Origin: Halolacustris sp051744345
GTDB lineage: Bacteria; Actinomycetota; Humimicrobiia; Humimicrobiales; Humimicrobiaceae
Assembly: GCA_051744345.1 (NCBI GenBank)
Contig: JBNJCW010000018.1
Location: 1-30,243 of the forward strand
Reading direction: 5' to 3'
DNA length: 30,243 bases
How positions within the stretch are numbered: position 1 is the stretch's first letter; each line of letters opens with the position of its first letter. This document shows positions 1 to 7,136 of the stretch, piece after piece. Position numbers and translations under genes: made by a program. The notes beneath the pieces were generated by a model. It was not told the DNA's origin. It did no database searches and saw nothing but the letters and a program-made list of their open reading frames with translations.

Positions 1-955
1 CGCTATCGGCTGTCACCTCCGGCAGGGAAGAGGTATTGGAAGCAATCACTGCAGCCCCGCAGCTCATCGCTTCCAGCACCGGAAGCCCAAAGCCCTCAAA
101 AAGGGAAGGGTAGACAAAGGCTTTAGCCTGGTTATAAAGGTGGACCAGATCACTGTCTTCTATCCGGCCTAAAAAAAGTATGTCCTCCCTGTGGGGGCTG
201 TCCTCCCTGGCCTTATAGGAGGGCTCGCTTTTCCAGCCTGTCCTTCCCACTATAACCAGCTTAAGGCGGGGAAAGTCACCCTTTATTTTGCCAAAGGCAT
301 TTATAAGCAGGGGGTAGTTTTTCCTGGGCTCAACCGTTCCTACGGAAAGTATATAATCGTTGCCTGTATTATAGCGGCGGGGCACTGAGGCATCAGGGTT
401 TTTTAGTTTTTTAAATATCCCATCTGCGGCAGGGTATATTACCGATACCTTATCAGGGGGTACGCCAAAGAATTCTATAATATCATTCCGTGTGCTTTTG
501 GATATGGCGATTATCTTTTGTGCCCTCATGGCATTGGCCTTTACCAGCCGGGTGTATTTTTCTATAAACCATTCGAAGTTAAACTCAGGGAACCTTACAA
601 ATGCAAGGTCATTTATGGTAAGCACAATGTTTCTGGCCCATGTGGGGGGCACCATAAAATCAGGGCAGTGAAAAACATCAGCCCTAAAACCCAGGAGCTC
701 ATAAGGGGGAAAGCCTACCCTGTCCCATATCCTGAGGCTCTTTTCGCTGGCCTTAAACAGTTTAAGCTTTGCATTGCTTTTAGCCAGGGCATCAATCTTC
801 TTTAAGTGATTGCCGGTGGTATATCTTCCCACAAGCGTATACCGGTTCCGGGTGTCTATGTCCAGGAGGTTATCTACCAGGTTGAATATGTATCTTCCCG
901 CCCCGATATCGTGGCCGTGGTTTGCAAGGGTTGAAATTTCAATTCCTATTCGCAT
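1..955 (-). CDS. GT4 family glycosyltransferase (C-terminus beyond the left edge)
   Basis: Reading the minus strand from the ATG at 955 gives an open frame of about 318 codons that leaves the window, so the gene is partial. The protein starts MRIGIEIS, followed by a glycine-rich loop (HDIGAGRYIF) typical of the GT4 N-terminal Rossmann domain. The C-terminal donor-binding domain shows SVGTVEPRKN, a LVIVGRTGW strand and FEGFGLPVLEAMSCG. The last of these is the E-x7-E nucleotide-sugar signature of retaining GT4 enzymes (WcaI/mannosyl- or rhamnosyltransferase-like). The role is transfer of a sugar from a nucleotide donor to a growing surface glycan on the cytoplasmic side; donor and acceptor cannot be read from the sequence. 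It begins one base after the stop of the upstream GT4-GT2 fusion, so the two are almost certainly cotranscribed and translationally coupled. Confidence 0.9.
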   Translation of the reverse strand, partial: MRIGIEISTLANHGHDIGAGRYIFNLVDNLLDIDTRNRYTLVGRYTTGNHLKKIDALAKSNAKLKLFKASEKSLRIWDRVGFPPYELLGFRADVFHCPDFMVPPTWARNIVLTINDLAFVRFPEFNFEWFIEKYTRLVKANAMRAQKIIAISKSTRNDIIEFFGVPPDKVSVIYPAADGIFKKLKNPDASVPRRYNTGNDYILSVGTVEPRKNYPLLINAFGKIKGDFPRLKLVIVGRTGWKSEPSYKAREDSPHREDILFLGRIEDSDLVHLYNQAKAFVYPSLFEGFGLPVLEAMSCGAAVIASNTSSLPEVTADS

Positions 956-956
956 G

Positions 957-3326
957 CTAGCTCAGCTTATCAATGAAATTATGTACTGACAGCCTTTCGT
1001 ATTCCATCTTGCTGTGTAAAAGCTGCCTTACCTTGTCTATCTCTATCCTGAACTTGGTCTGCTGCAGGTTCTGAAGATAAGAAATGTATTCCTCATACTT
1101 CATATTCCCCAGCAGCGCAAAAAGCCTCTGGTATGTTTTGAGCAGGTTAGTCAGGGAATAATGGGGGGTATTTTCCACAAAATCAAAAAAGTTGCTCTCC
1201 CCCCAGCAGTATTTCAGTATATCCTCGTCAAAAACCTTCCTGGACATCTGTATATTGGCCCGCTCTTTCTTAAGGTGGGGCATGCTTTTTTTAAATTTCC
1301 TTACAACTTTTCTGGCAATAGGCCTTAAATTTTCATCCTTTAGGTTCTGCTTCTGTATATCCAGCTCTATTTTTTTAACCCGGTAAAGGTTAGGGGATTC
1401 AGCGTTCTTGTACAGTGTCCTCAAAAGGTTTAATTTCTGGTAGTAATACCTCCTCTGCCAGCCGGTGGCTGCGTCCCTGAAACTGTAAGCATACTTGTGG
1501 TATACAATTGCAGAAGGGCAGGACCTGAAACTGTAGCCGTAAAGATTGGCCCGGTAGCAGAAGTCAATATCCTCATAGAAAAGGAAGAAGGTAGGGTCAA
1601 TCCTTCCCACCACCTCTTCAGAAAAGATCCTGGTCTTTATAAAGGCTGAAGTAAAGGATAGGCCGAATATGTTTTCATCCCGGTCGTACTGGTCCAGGTC
1701 CAGCTGGCCTATGCCCTGATACCCTATATAATAGGATTTATCCAGATAGGTTCCCACGCTCTCAATAAAATCACGCATGTAATAGAACTTGATTTTGGGC
1801 GCCAGCCCGATATATTTCCTGTCCAGGCCTCTTATCATATTAACGCATTCTTCAACAAACCTTTTGTCATAGGCCACATCAAAATTAGATATAAGCACAT
1901 ATTTGCTGTCTATGCTTTCCAGTGCACGGTTAATGGCCCCGCCCAGCCCCAGGTTCTCTGTCGACCTTATAACCTTCAGTCCTGAAAACCTCTTCCTTAT
2001 GCTGGGCACAACGTCATTGGCGCTGTTATTGTCAAAAAGGAGTATCTCCGTATTTGAATAGGTCTGGGCCTTAAGGGAGGCAATGCATTCCTCCAGGCAC
2101 TCAAAGCTTGAATTATAGTTTACCACCAGGGCAGCGACCTTCGGTTTTTCTGCCGGTTTTCTTTCCCGGGCAAAGTCCCGGGGGGTTATGTCGGTATCCT
2201 TCAGGCCAAGGATCTTTTTAATCTGCCCATCGTATCTGTCCACAGTATCCTGCCAGTGGAAATTCTTAGAGAACTGGTGGGCGGACTGCCCCAGCTTCTT
2301 CCTCAGCTCCCTGTCTTCTATAAGCCGGGTAAGCTTTTCGATAAACTGGGCCTGGTCCTTTACGATAAAACCGGTAACTCCGTCCCTGGCTACCTCAGGA
2401 TGGGCCCCGATATCATAACATACCGCCGGTTTTTTAAAGCTGTGGGCTTCGGCTACAGGCAGGTCAAACCCTTCCCATTTTGAACAGGTAATGTATATGT
2501 CGCATGCCTTGTATATCATGGGCATGAGCCCTTCCGGAGCATTTTTTATTACCTTAATACCCTGATTCCTTAAAAGGGCTTCATCGTTTTCGGTTCCGTA
2601 GCCTACAGCCATCAGCTTAATATCATCCCTTTTTGCAGAGAGGTGGTGGTGGATGTGCACAAGCTCGTCCACCCCCTTGTAAGGCTGGTTGCTTATATTA
2701 AGCCTTCCCACAAAGAGAAGCAGCACATCACCGGGCCTTATTCCCTTCTCTTCCCTGAACCTGGCAACACTCTCTTCATCGGGTATGTCTGCCAGCCTGT
2801 AATGGTTGCAGCCATTGTATATTACCGATGTCCTGGGTTTAAGGGAAGAGGGAAGGCTGTCCAGCAGGAACCTGGATACGGTTATTATTTTCTCTGCCTT
2901 CCTGAAATAAGAAAGGTTCTGGCTCAGCTGCTGGTATTTGTAAAAAAGCCTCCTTTTAGGCGGCATGCCCTTGGTGGATATTATGCCGTGGTCTACCACC
3001 AGCACCGGTTTTTTTAGCTTGGGTATGAGGCTGTAGAAGGGAAAGGACTGGATTACAAAAAGGTCTATATCTCTCCGGTTAAAATAGGGGACCAGCTTTC
3101 TTATCCGCCGCTCATAGACAACAGGGTTTCTTACCGGCCTTATATAGGGCAGGGTGGTTATCCTGTAGGATTTTCTTTTGGTGAAGGTCTCATCATGGTA
3201 ATTGCAGTACACCCTGGTATGGTAGCCTTTTTTTGCCAGGCCGTCAGCCATCCTGTCCACAACCAGGTCAACCCCGTGGCCCTTGATCATCCGGTCGGTT
3301 ATGAAAGCAATATTAATTTCGTCCAT
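957..3326 (-). CDS. Bifunctional glycosyltransferase, GT4-GT2 fusion
   Basis: A 789-residue protein with two glycosyltransferase modules. Residues 1-375 are a GT4 (GT-B) enzyme: a glycine-containing loop near residue 16, FVGRLN at 206-211 and the E-x7-E motif at E285 and E293 (EGFDLPVAE). Residues 396-645 are a GT2 (GT-A) enzyme: VVNYNS at 401-406, FDNN at 431-434, a metal-binding segment SNFDV at 480-484 that resembles the LNPDV form of DXD, and YEDIDFCYR at 584-592. That pattern resembles rhamnosyl/galactofuranosyl-type GT2 enzymes. The last 140 residues are charged and helical without a recognised domain. There is no signal peptide, so it should act in the cytoplasm. The ATG at 3326 has no clear Shine-Dalgarno. 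The stop lies one base before the next gene. Two domains in one chain suggest successive sugar additions to one acceptor; substrates are unknown. Confidence 0.92.
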   Translation of the reverse strand: MDEINIAFITDRMIKGHGVDLVVDRMADGLAKKGYHTRVYCNYHDETFTKRKSYRITTLPYIRPVRNPVVYERRIRKLVPYFNRRDIDLFVIQSFPFYSLIPKLKKPVLVVDHGIISTKGMPPKRRLFYKYQQLSQNLSYFRKAEKIITVSRFLLDSLPSSLKPRTSVIYNGCNHYRLADIPDEESVARFREEKGIRPGDVLLLFVGRLNISNQPYKGVDELVHIHHHLSAKRDDIKLMAVGYGTENDEALLRNQGIKVIKNAPEGLMPMIYKACDIYITCSKWEGFDLPVAEAHSFKKPAVCYDIGAHPEVARDGVTGFIVKDQAQFIEKLTRLIEDRELRKKLGQSAHQFSKNFHWQDTVDRYDGQIKKILGLKDTDITPRDFARERKPAEKPKVAALVVNYNSSFECLEECIASLKAQTYSNTEILLFDNNSANDVVPSIRKRFSGLKVIRSTENLGLGGAINRALESIDSKYVLISNFDVAYDKRFVEECVNMIRGLDRKYIGLAPKIKFYYMRDFIESVGTYLDKSYYIGYQGIGQLDLDQYDRDENIFGLSFTSAFIKTRIFSEEVVGRIDPTFFLFYEDIDFCYRANLYGYSFRSCPSAIVYHKYAYSFRDAATGWQRRYYYQKLNLLRTLYKNAESPNLYRVKKIELDIQKQNLKDENLRPIARKVVRKFKKSMPHLKKERANIQMSRKVFDEDILKYCWGESNFFDFVENTPHYSLTNLLKTYQRLFALLGNMKYEEYISYLQNLQQTKFRIEIDKVRQLLHSKMEYERLSVHNFIDKLS

Positions 3327-3475
3327 AATAATATAAATATCTGGTTTTTTACATTTTACATTAGTTGGTGCTTAAAATAAATTGTTTATTGATATTTTAT
3401 CCCTATATCCGGCCGGAAACTAAAAAGACAGGGATAAAAGGGGCAAAAACCAGCCTATTTAAATATCGAATTTAT

Positions 3476-3503
3476 TTGTATATAGGGGCTTATCGTATAT
3501 ACT
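3476..3503 (+). promoter_or_regulatory. Putative sigma70-type promoter for the B12-binding/GGDEF pair
   Basis: TTGTAT at 3476-3481 and TATACT at 3498-3503 are separated by 16 bases, and a Shine-Dalgarno AAGGGAG lies just before the ATG at 3547. The 3327-3546 interval between the divergent genes is otherwise AT-rich. I see no cobalamin-riboswitch-like element there, although I cannot fold it. Assigned by eye. Confidence 0.4.
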
Positions 3504-3546
3504 TATATCAAACTTTTAATAACAATTTGTCCCAAGGGAGCAAACT

Positions 3547-4605
3547 ATGTCCTCTGTCGAAAGGAAAGCCGGCCAGTTTATTAAAGAAAACAAGGTGATG
3601 CTGGCAGAAAAAATAATGGAGTCCCATTCTAAAATCAGGGAGAAATATAATATTGAATGGGATGAAGGAATGGAAGACATGTACAGGAAAGGCGCCCGCT
3701 ACCACCTGGCCTATCTGGCAGAAAGCCTGATGTTTTCCTCTCCGGAGCTTTTGCTTAGCGCCTTAAGGTGGGGAAAGGTGTATATGCCTACCATAGGCGT
3801 TTCCCCGGACCATATAAAGATGGTATTGGCGGCTATCAGGCAGGCTGCCGGAGAGGCAATGCCCCAGGATATAAAGAGCCGGGCTATCGGTTATATAGAT
3901 GATGCTGTAAAAGAGATAGATGAGTTTTCTACCGAGCTGCCTTCTTTTCTGGATAAGGGAGACTTTGGCAGCGAGGGCAGGGAATACCTAAACCTTCTTC
4001 TTGAAAACAACAGGATGGAGGCAAGCAAGCTGATAATGGGCCTGGTCAAAAAAGGGGTAAGGATAGAAAATATCTATGTAAAAATATTTCAGCCGGTACA
4101 GTATGAGCTGGGAAGGCTGTGGCAGCTGGGAAAAATTTCGGTTGCCCAGGAACATTACTGTACGGCTTCTACCCAGCTTATCATGTCCCAGCTGTACCCC
4201 TATATATTCGGTACCGGGAAAAAGGGAGCAGTTTTTATTGGCGCCTGTGTTTCCGAAGAGCTGCATGAGATTGGGATAAGGATGGTGTCTGACATGCTGG
4301 AGCTCGATGGGTGGGACACCTATTACCTGGGGGCAAATATGCCGCCTGGGAGCATAGTAGCCACCATAGTCGACAAAAAGGCAAGGGCGGTGGGGCTCTC
4401 TGCCACCATGACCTTCCATGTGGAAAAAGTGGAGCAGCAGATAAAAGCTATCCGGGATGATAAGAGGTGCAGAGATACCAAAATTTTTGTGGGGGGATAT
4501 GTGTTTAAGCTGTCCAGGGATCTCTGGAAAAAAGTCGGAGCAGATGGGTTCGGGCAGGACCTCCTGAATTCGGTTACAGGGATTAATAAAATAGCGGGAC
4601 TCTAA
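3547..4605 (+). CDS. B12-binding sensor protein, CarH/AerR-like
   Basis: A 352-residue cytoplasmic protein in three parts. Residues 1-130 are all-helical and resemble the RsbRD-type N-terminal domain often found on B12 sensors. Residues 143-220 are the helical B12 cap domain and contain W192, nine residues, then E202-H203. This is the W-x9-EH signature of adenosylcobalamin photoreceptors such as CarH. Residues 226-352 are the Rossmann B12-binding domain with E238-x-H240-x-x-G243, where H240 is the expected lower axial cobalt ligand, plus SAT at 286-288 and GG at 316-317. There is no MerR DNA-binding domain, so it is not a repressor of the CarH type and probably signals through a partner. The next gene starts one base after its stop and is a diguanylate cyclase, the obvious candidate partner (inference). 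A good Shine-Dalgarno (AAGGGAG) supports the start. Confidence 0.88.
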   Translation: MSSVERKAGQFIKENKVMLAEKIMESHSKIREKYNIEWDEGMEDMYRKGARYHLAYLAESLMFSSPELLLSALRWGKVYMPTIGVSPDHIKMVLAAIRQAAGEAMPQDIKSRAIGYIDDAVKEIDEFSTELPSFLDKGDFGSEGREYLNLLLENNRMEASKLIMGLVKKGVRIENIYVKIFQPVQYELGRLWQLGKISVAQEHYCTASTQLIMSQLYPYIFGTGKKGAVFIGACVSEELHEIGIRMVSDMLELDGWDTYYLGANMPPGSIVATIVDKKARAVGLSATMTFHVEKVEQQIKAIRDDKRCRDTKIFVGGYVFKLSRDLWKKVGADGFGQDLLNSVTGINKIAGL

Positions 4606-4606
4606 A

Positions 4607-5602
4607 ATGGGCAAACCGGTAAAATCATTAATAATATCCTGCGGTTTTGACGGAACCATAAATGAGGTTATATGCGACAAGATGTACATGGGTAAAAAGA
4701 AGCTGGAGGGCAGCCATTTTACCAGTTTCATAGATACTGGCAGCAGGGATAAGGCATTATCTTTCCTGGAAGCTGTAAATTCAGAAAACAGTTTGTTTAA
4801 CCATGAGCTGAATATAGTGGTTGGGGGTAGGATAAAGCCGTTTTCCTTCAGCGGGGTAAAATACAGGGAACACATACTTATGATTATCAGCAATGCCCAT
4901 ACCATACTAAATGATATGTTTGAAGAGGTTGCGGCTGTAAATAATGAGCAGGCAAACATCCTGAGATCCCTTTCCAAAGAGACTGCTATGTTTGCGGGCA
5001 ACAGGGATGCCAATTTAGTCAGTGATGCCTTCGACCAGATATCCAGGCTGAACAATGAACTGGTAAATATGCAGAGGGAGCTGGCAATAAAAAACAAGGA
5101 ACTTCAAAAGCTAAACCAGATGCTTAAGGAAAGGAGCATAAGGGACTTGCTTACCGGCCTTTATAACCGGAGGTTCTTTTATGAAAAGATAGAAGAAGAA
5201 ATAAACAGGGCAAACAGGCTGGGCTACCAGATAGTGCTGGCGTCACTGGATATAAACAATTTTAAGTCTATCAATGATAAATACGGACACCTTGCAGGGG
5301 ACAGACTGCTGATAAGCTTTGCGGATATACTCAAAAAATCACTCAGGAAAAACTTTGATTCCGTATTCCGTTTTGGGGGAGATGAGTTTGTGGTTTTGCT
5401 GGTTAACTGTGACCTGAAAAAAGCCAAAGAAATCCTTGAAAAAATCAACAGGAAATTAACCAGGGCCAGCAAGGAGGTTTCCCTTGCCTACGGAATGGCC
5501 AAGATACCCCCTGAAGGTAAGGAAGATATTGACCAATACCTAAAAATTTCTGATCAGAAGATGTATAAGCATAAAGAAAAATACAAAGATTTTCCCATCT
5601 GA
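4607..5602 (+). CDS. GGDEF diguanylate cyclase with N-terminal sensor domain
   Basis: A 331-residue protein. Residues 1-110 form a mixed alpha/beta region that could be a PAS-like sensor; I see no obvious cofactor ligand. Residues 140-175 are a heptad-rich helix (LNNELVNMQREL), the usual signalling coiled coil before GGDEF. Residues 176-331 are the GGDEF domain: RDLLTGLYNRRF at 179-190, D215-INNFK and intact GGDEF at 257-261, so it should convert two GTP to cyclic-di-GMP. The product-inhibition I-site RxxD expected five residues before GGDEF reads KNFD, with an Arg one position further upstream. Feedback inhibition may therefore be weak or absent. There are no membrane helices. It lies one base behind the B12-binding sensor gene in an apparent two-gene operon, and its N-terminal domain and coiled coil are the likely contact surface. 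Confidence 0.9.
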   Translation: MGKPVKSLIISCGFDGTINEVICDKMYMGKKKLEGSHFTSFIDTGSRDKALSFLEAVNSENSLFNHELNIVVGGRIKPFSFSGVKYREHILMIISNAHTILNDMFEEVAAVNNEQANILRSLSKETAMFAGNRDANLVSDAFDQISRLNNELVNMQRELAIKNKELQKLNQMLKERSIRDLLTGLYNRRFFYEKIEEEINRANRLGYQIVLASLDINNFKSINDKYGHLAGDRLLISFADILKKSLRKNFDSVFRFGGDEFVVLLVNCDLKKAKEILEKINRKLTRASKEVSLAYGMAKIPPEGKEDIDQYLKISDQKMYKHKEKYKDFPI

Positions 5603-5614
5603 TTACTATAAAAT

Positions 5615-5638
5615 AACAAGCAGTTTACCCTGCCTGTT
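5615..5638 (+). terminator. Hairpin after the GGDEF gene, weak terminator candidate
   Basis: AACA-A-GCAG at 5615-5623 pairs with CTGC-C-TGTT at 5630-5638 around a six-base loop, with one internal mismatch. It lies 13 bases after the stop codon. Only a short T-stretch follows, so intrinsic termination would be weak. Confidence 0.3.
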
Positions 5639-5667
5639 TCAAATTGCCAAAAAAATGCGAACGGCTC

Positions 5668-5724
5668 TTGACTGCAATAGCCAATACGGTTTAACTGTTA
5701 ATAAATTGCTAAACTGTTAAACTG
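5668..5724 (+). promoter_or_regulatory. Promoter and imperfect-palindrome operator of the arsR-like gene
   Basis: TTGACT at 5668-5673 is followed after 17 bases by TTAACT at 5691-5696, a possible -35/-10 pair with a poor -10. Two near-identical sites cover the -10: TTAACTGTTAA at 5691-5701, a perfect palindrome around its central T, and TAAACTGTTAA at 5710-5720. A larger inverted repeat pairs GTTTAAC at 5689-5695 with GTTAAAC at 5716-5722. ArsR-family repressors bind AT-rich imperfect palindromes overlapping their own promoters, so this is a likely autoregulatory operator (inference). Confidence 0.45.
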
Positions 5725-5729
5725 AATAA

Positions 5730-6059
5730 GTGCTTGATATGGGTAACATTTTTATTCTGCATGCCAATATATGTAAAATCCTGGCCAGCCCCAAAAGGCT
5801 GGAAATAATCAATGCATTGCGGGGCTGTGAGCTTACGGCTACACAGCTAACCGAAGTGGTGGGCATAAGCAAAGCCAACCTTTCCCAGCATATGGGCATA
5901 CTGGTTGAGAAGGGTGTAGTGCTTTCCAGAAGGGAAGGCAAAAATGTTTTTTACAGGCTTTCTGATTCCAGGATCACCGAGGCCTGTGACCTGATGAGGG
6001 AAGTTCTTATCAAGAACCTTGGAAAAAACAGCGATATCCTGAAAAATATTAAGGGGTGA
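5730..6059 (+). CDS. ArsR/SmtB-family winged-helix transcriptional regulator
   Basis: A 109-residue protein from the GTG at 5730. The ATG at 5739 is an equally plausible start, giving 106 residues, and neither has a strong Shine-Dalgarno. The winged helix-turn-helix is clear: ILASPKRLEIINAL, then TATQLTEVVGISKANLSQHM as helix-turn-helix, then LVEKGVVLSRREGKNVFYRL as the wing. The two Cys residues I see (in the GCEL and EACDL segments) do not form the classical ELCVCDL metal site of ArsR, so a metal inducer is not indicated. A sulfur, redox or other signal is possible. The start of the DsrE-like gene is five bases after its stop, and that gene's Shine-Dalgarno overlaps its last codons, so the two are cotranscribed. 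The upstream palindromes suggest autoregulation. Confidence 0.88.
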   Translation: MLDMGNIFILHANICKILASPKRLEIINALRGCELTATQLTEVVGISKANLSQHMGILVEKGVVLSRREGKNVFYRLSDSRITEACDLMREVLIKNLGKNSDILKNIKG

Positions 6060-6064
6060 TTTAG

Positions 6065-6331
6065 ATGAAACCCAAACCGGAGGTAAGGATATTCTTGATG
6101 GCAGATTCAGCTACCAGCGCTATTGCCAACCAGGACGTCCCCAAGGGATATTACAATATTGAGACCATGCTCAATGCGGTACTGTTTAAAGGGGGCAAAG
6201 TAAAAATATGCGGCACATGCGCCAAGGCCAGGGGATTAAAAGGTCTGGAACTGGTAGAAGGGGCAGAGATCAGCAGCATGCCTGAAATTGGCCAGTGGAT
6301 TATTGAAAGCGATAAGGTATTAACCTTTTAA
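6065..6331 (+). CDS. DsrE/F-like protein, short form
   Basis: An 88-residue protein with the central and C-terminal part of the DsrE/DsrF-like fold: VRIFLMADS, a KGYYNIETML segment, KICGTCAKARG with C49 and C52, and a WIIESDKVLTF tail. DsrE-family proteins bind or relay sulfur or act in small-molecule redox sensing, and the CxxC is the likely reactive site. Typical members are about 110-120 residues and begin with a strand and helix containing a YGxERxYNGLRLA-type segment. That first unit is absent here because the ATG follows the ArsR stop by only five bases. The Shine-Dalgarno AGGGGTGA is well placed. It may be a genuine minimal form or an N-terminal deletion fused to the ArsR operon. Confidence 0.75.
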   Translation: MKPKPEVRIFLMADSATSAIANQDVPKGYYNIETMLNAVLFKGGKVKICGTCAKARGLKGLELVEGAEISSMPEIGQWIIESDKVLTF

Positions 6332-6488
6332 CAACTTAAATATATAAAAAGCGTTTGTGGCTGCCCTACGGGGTATTATTAAAAAAATACCGCTTATTCA
6401 TTTAAGGATTACCCGAAGTTGCAAGATTTTTGGCTGCTTTAATTTATGGAGCGATTCTGGTTTAATACTGCAAGAGGAGAGAGATAAT

Positions 6489-7025
6489 ATGGGCGATTTG
6501 TTTGAAATTATAAAGAAGAGAAAAAGCATCAGGAGATACAGCTCCAGGCCGGTGGAGAAAGAAAAGATTATAAAGATGGCTGAAGCGGCAAGGCTTTCGC
6601 CGTCTGCTTCAAATAAACAGCCCTGGAGGTTTGTGGCCGTTACCGATAAGGATCTCATAAGGCAGGCGGTAAAACAGTCCCTGGGTGCCATAAATACATG
6701 GGCGAAAACAGCTCCCTGCCTTATCGTGGGCTGTTCGGTCAGAAAAGACATAATAACCCACTGGATAGCCGAAGCGGCCTCCGGGGTAAAATACCACCTG
6801 CTGGATATGGGTATATCCATGGAGCATATGGTGCTGGAGGCAGAGGAACTGGGCCTTTCCACCTGCTGGATTGGCTGGTTCAATGAGAAAAAATTAAAAA
6901 AGATACTAAAGATTCCCCCTGCCTGGAGGGTGGCCAGCCTTATTTCTGTGGGCTACAGGGATGAGCAGTTTAAGCCCAGGGCAAGAAAAAAGCTGCCAAT
7001 GGAAAAAATTTTAATTTTTAGATAA
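6489..7025 (+). CDS. Nitroreductase-family FMN-dependent oxidoreductase
   Basis: A 178-residue protein of the NfsA/NfnB-like flavin fold. I chose the ATG at 6489 over an upstream in-frame start because AAGAGGAGA lies directly before it and the protein then begins at the family's usual point (MGDLFEIIKKRKSIRRYSSRPV). Visible features are the RKSIRRY FMN-phosphate contact near residues 11-17, SPSASNKQPW at about 37-46 and the WIGWF segment. It is expected to be a homodimeric NAD(P)H-dependent reductase of quinones, nitro compounds or other electrophiles. The physiological substrate cannot be read. It follows the ArsR/DsrE pair after a 157-base gap and may or may not belong to that operon. Confidence 0.88.
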   Translation: MGDLFEIIKKRKSIRRYSSRPVEKEKIIKMAEAARLSPSASNKQPWRFVAVTDKDLIRQAVKQSLGAINTWAKTAPCLIVGCSVRKDIITHWIAEAASGVKYHLLDMGISMEHMVLEAEELGLSTCWIGWFNEKKLKKILKIPPAWRVASLISVGYRDEQFKPRARKKLPMEKILIFR

Positions 7026-7069
7026 AGAAGAAGCAACAGGGCTCCAGCAGATCCCCCCTGGGAAATATT

Positions 7070-7097
7070 TTGTCTAACCTAGATTCTCTGCTATAAT
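7070..7097 (+). promoter_or_regulatory. Sigma70-type promoter of the glycan operon
   Basis: TTGTCT at 7070-7075 and a consensus TATAAT at 7092-7097 are separated by 16 bases. They lie about 40 bases upstream of the ATG at 7137, which has CTGGAGAT as ribosome-binding site. This is one of the clearest promoters in the window and would drive the run of genes to 13219. Confidence 0.6.
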
Positions 7098-7136
7098 TTA
7101 GCTAACTTTTTACAATTTATTTCTGGAGATTGTCTG

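Noticed and set aside
3327..3546. Possible cobalamin riboswitch upstream of the B12-binding protein gene
   Set aside because: I could not find a B12-box-like sequence or the expected conserved length; the interval is only about 220 bases of AT-rich DNA.
3988..5097. Long open frame of 369 codons on the minus strand opposite the B12-binding and GGDEF genes
   Set aside because: It is antisense to two clearly recognised coding genes, has no domain I recognise and reflects their codon pattern.
6372..6391. Hairpin GGTATT...AATACC after the DsrE-like gene as a terminator
   Set aside because: The six-pair stem is AT-rich with an eight-base loop and no T-run follows.
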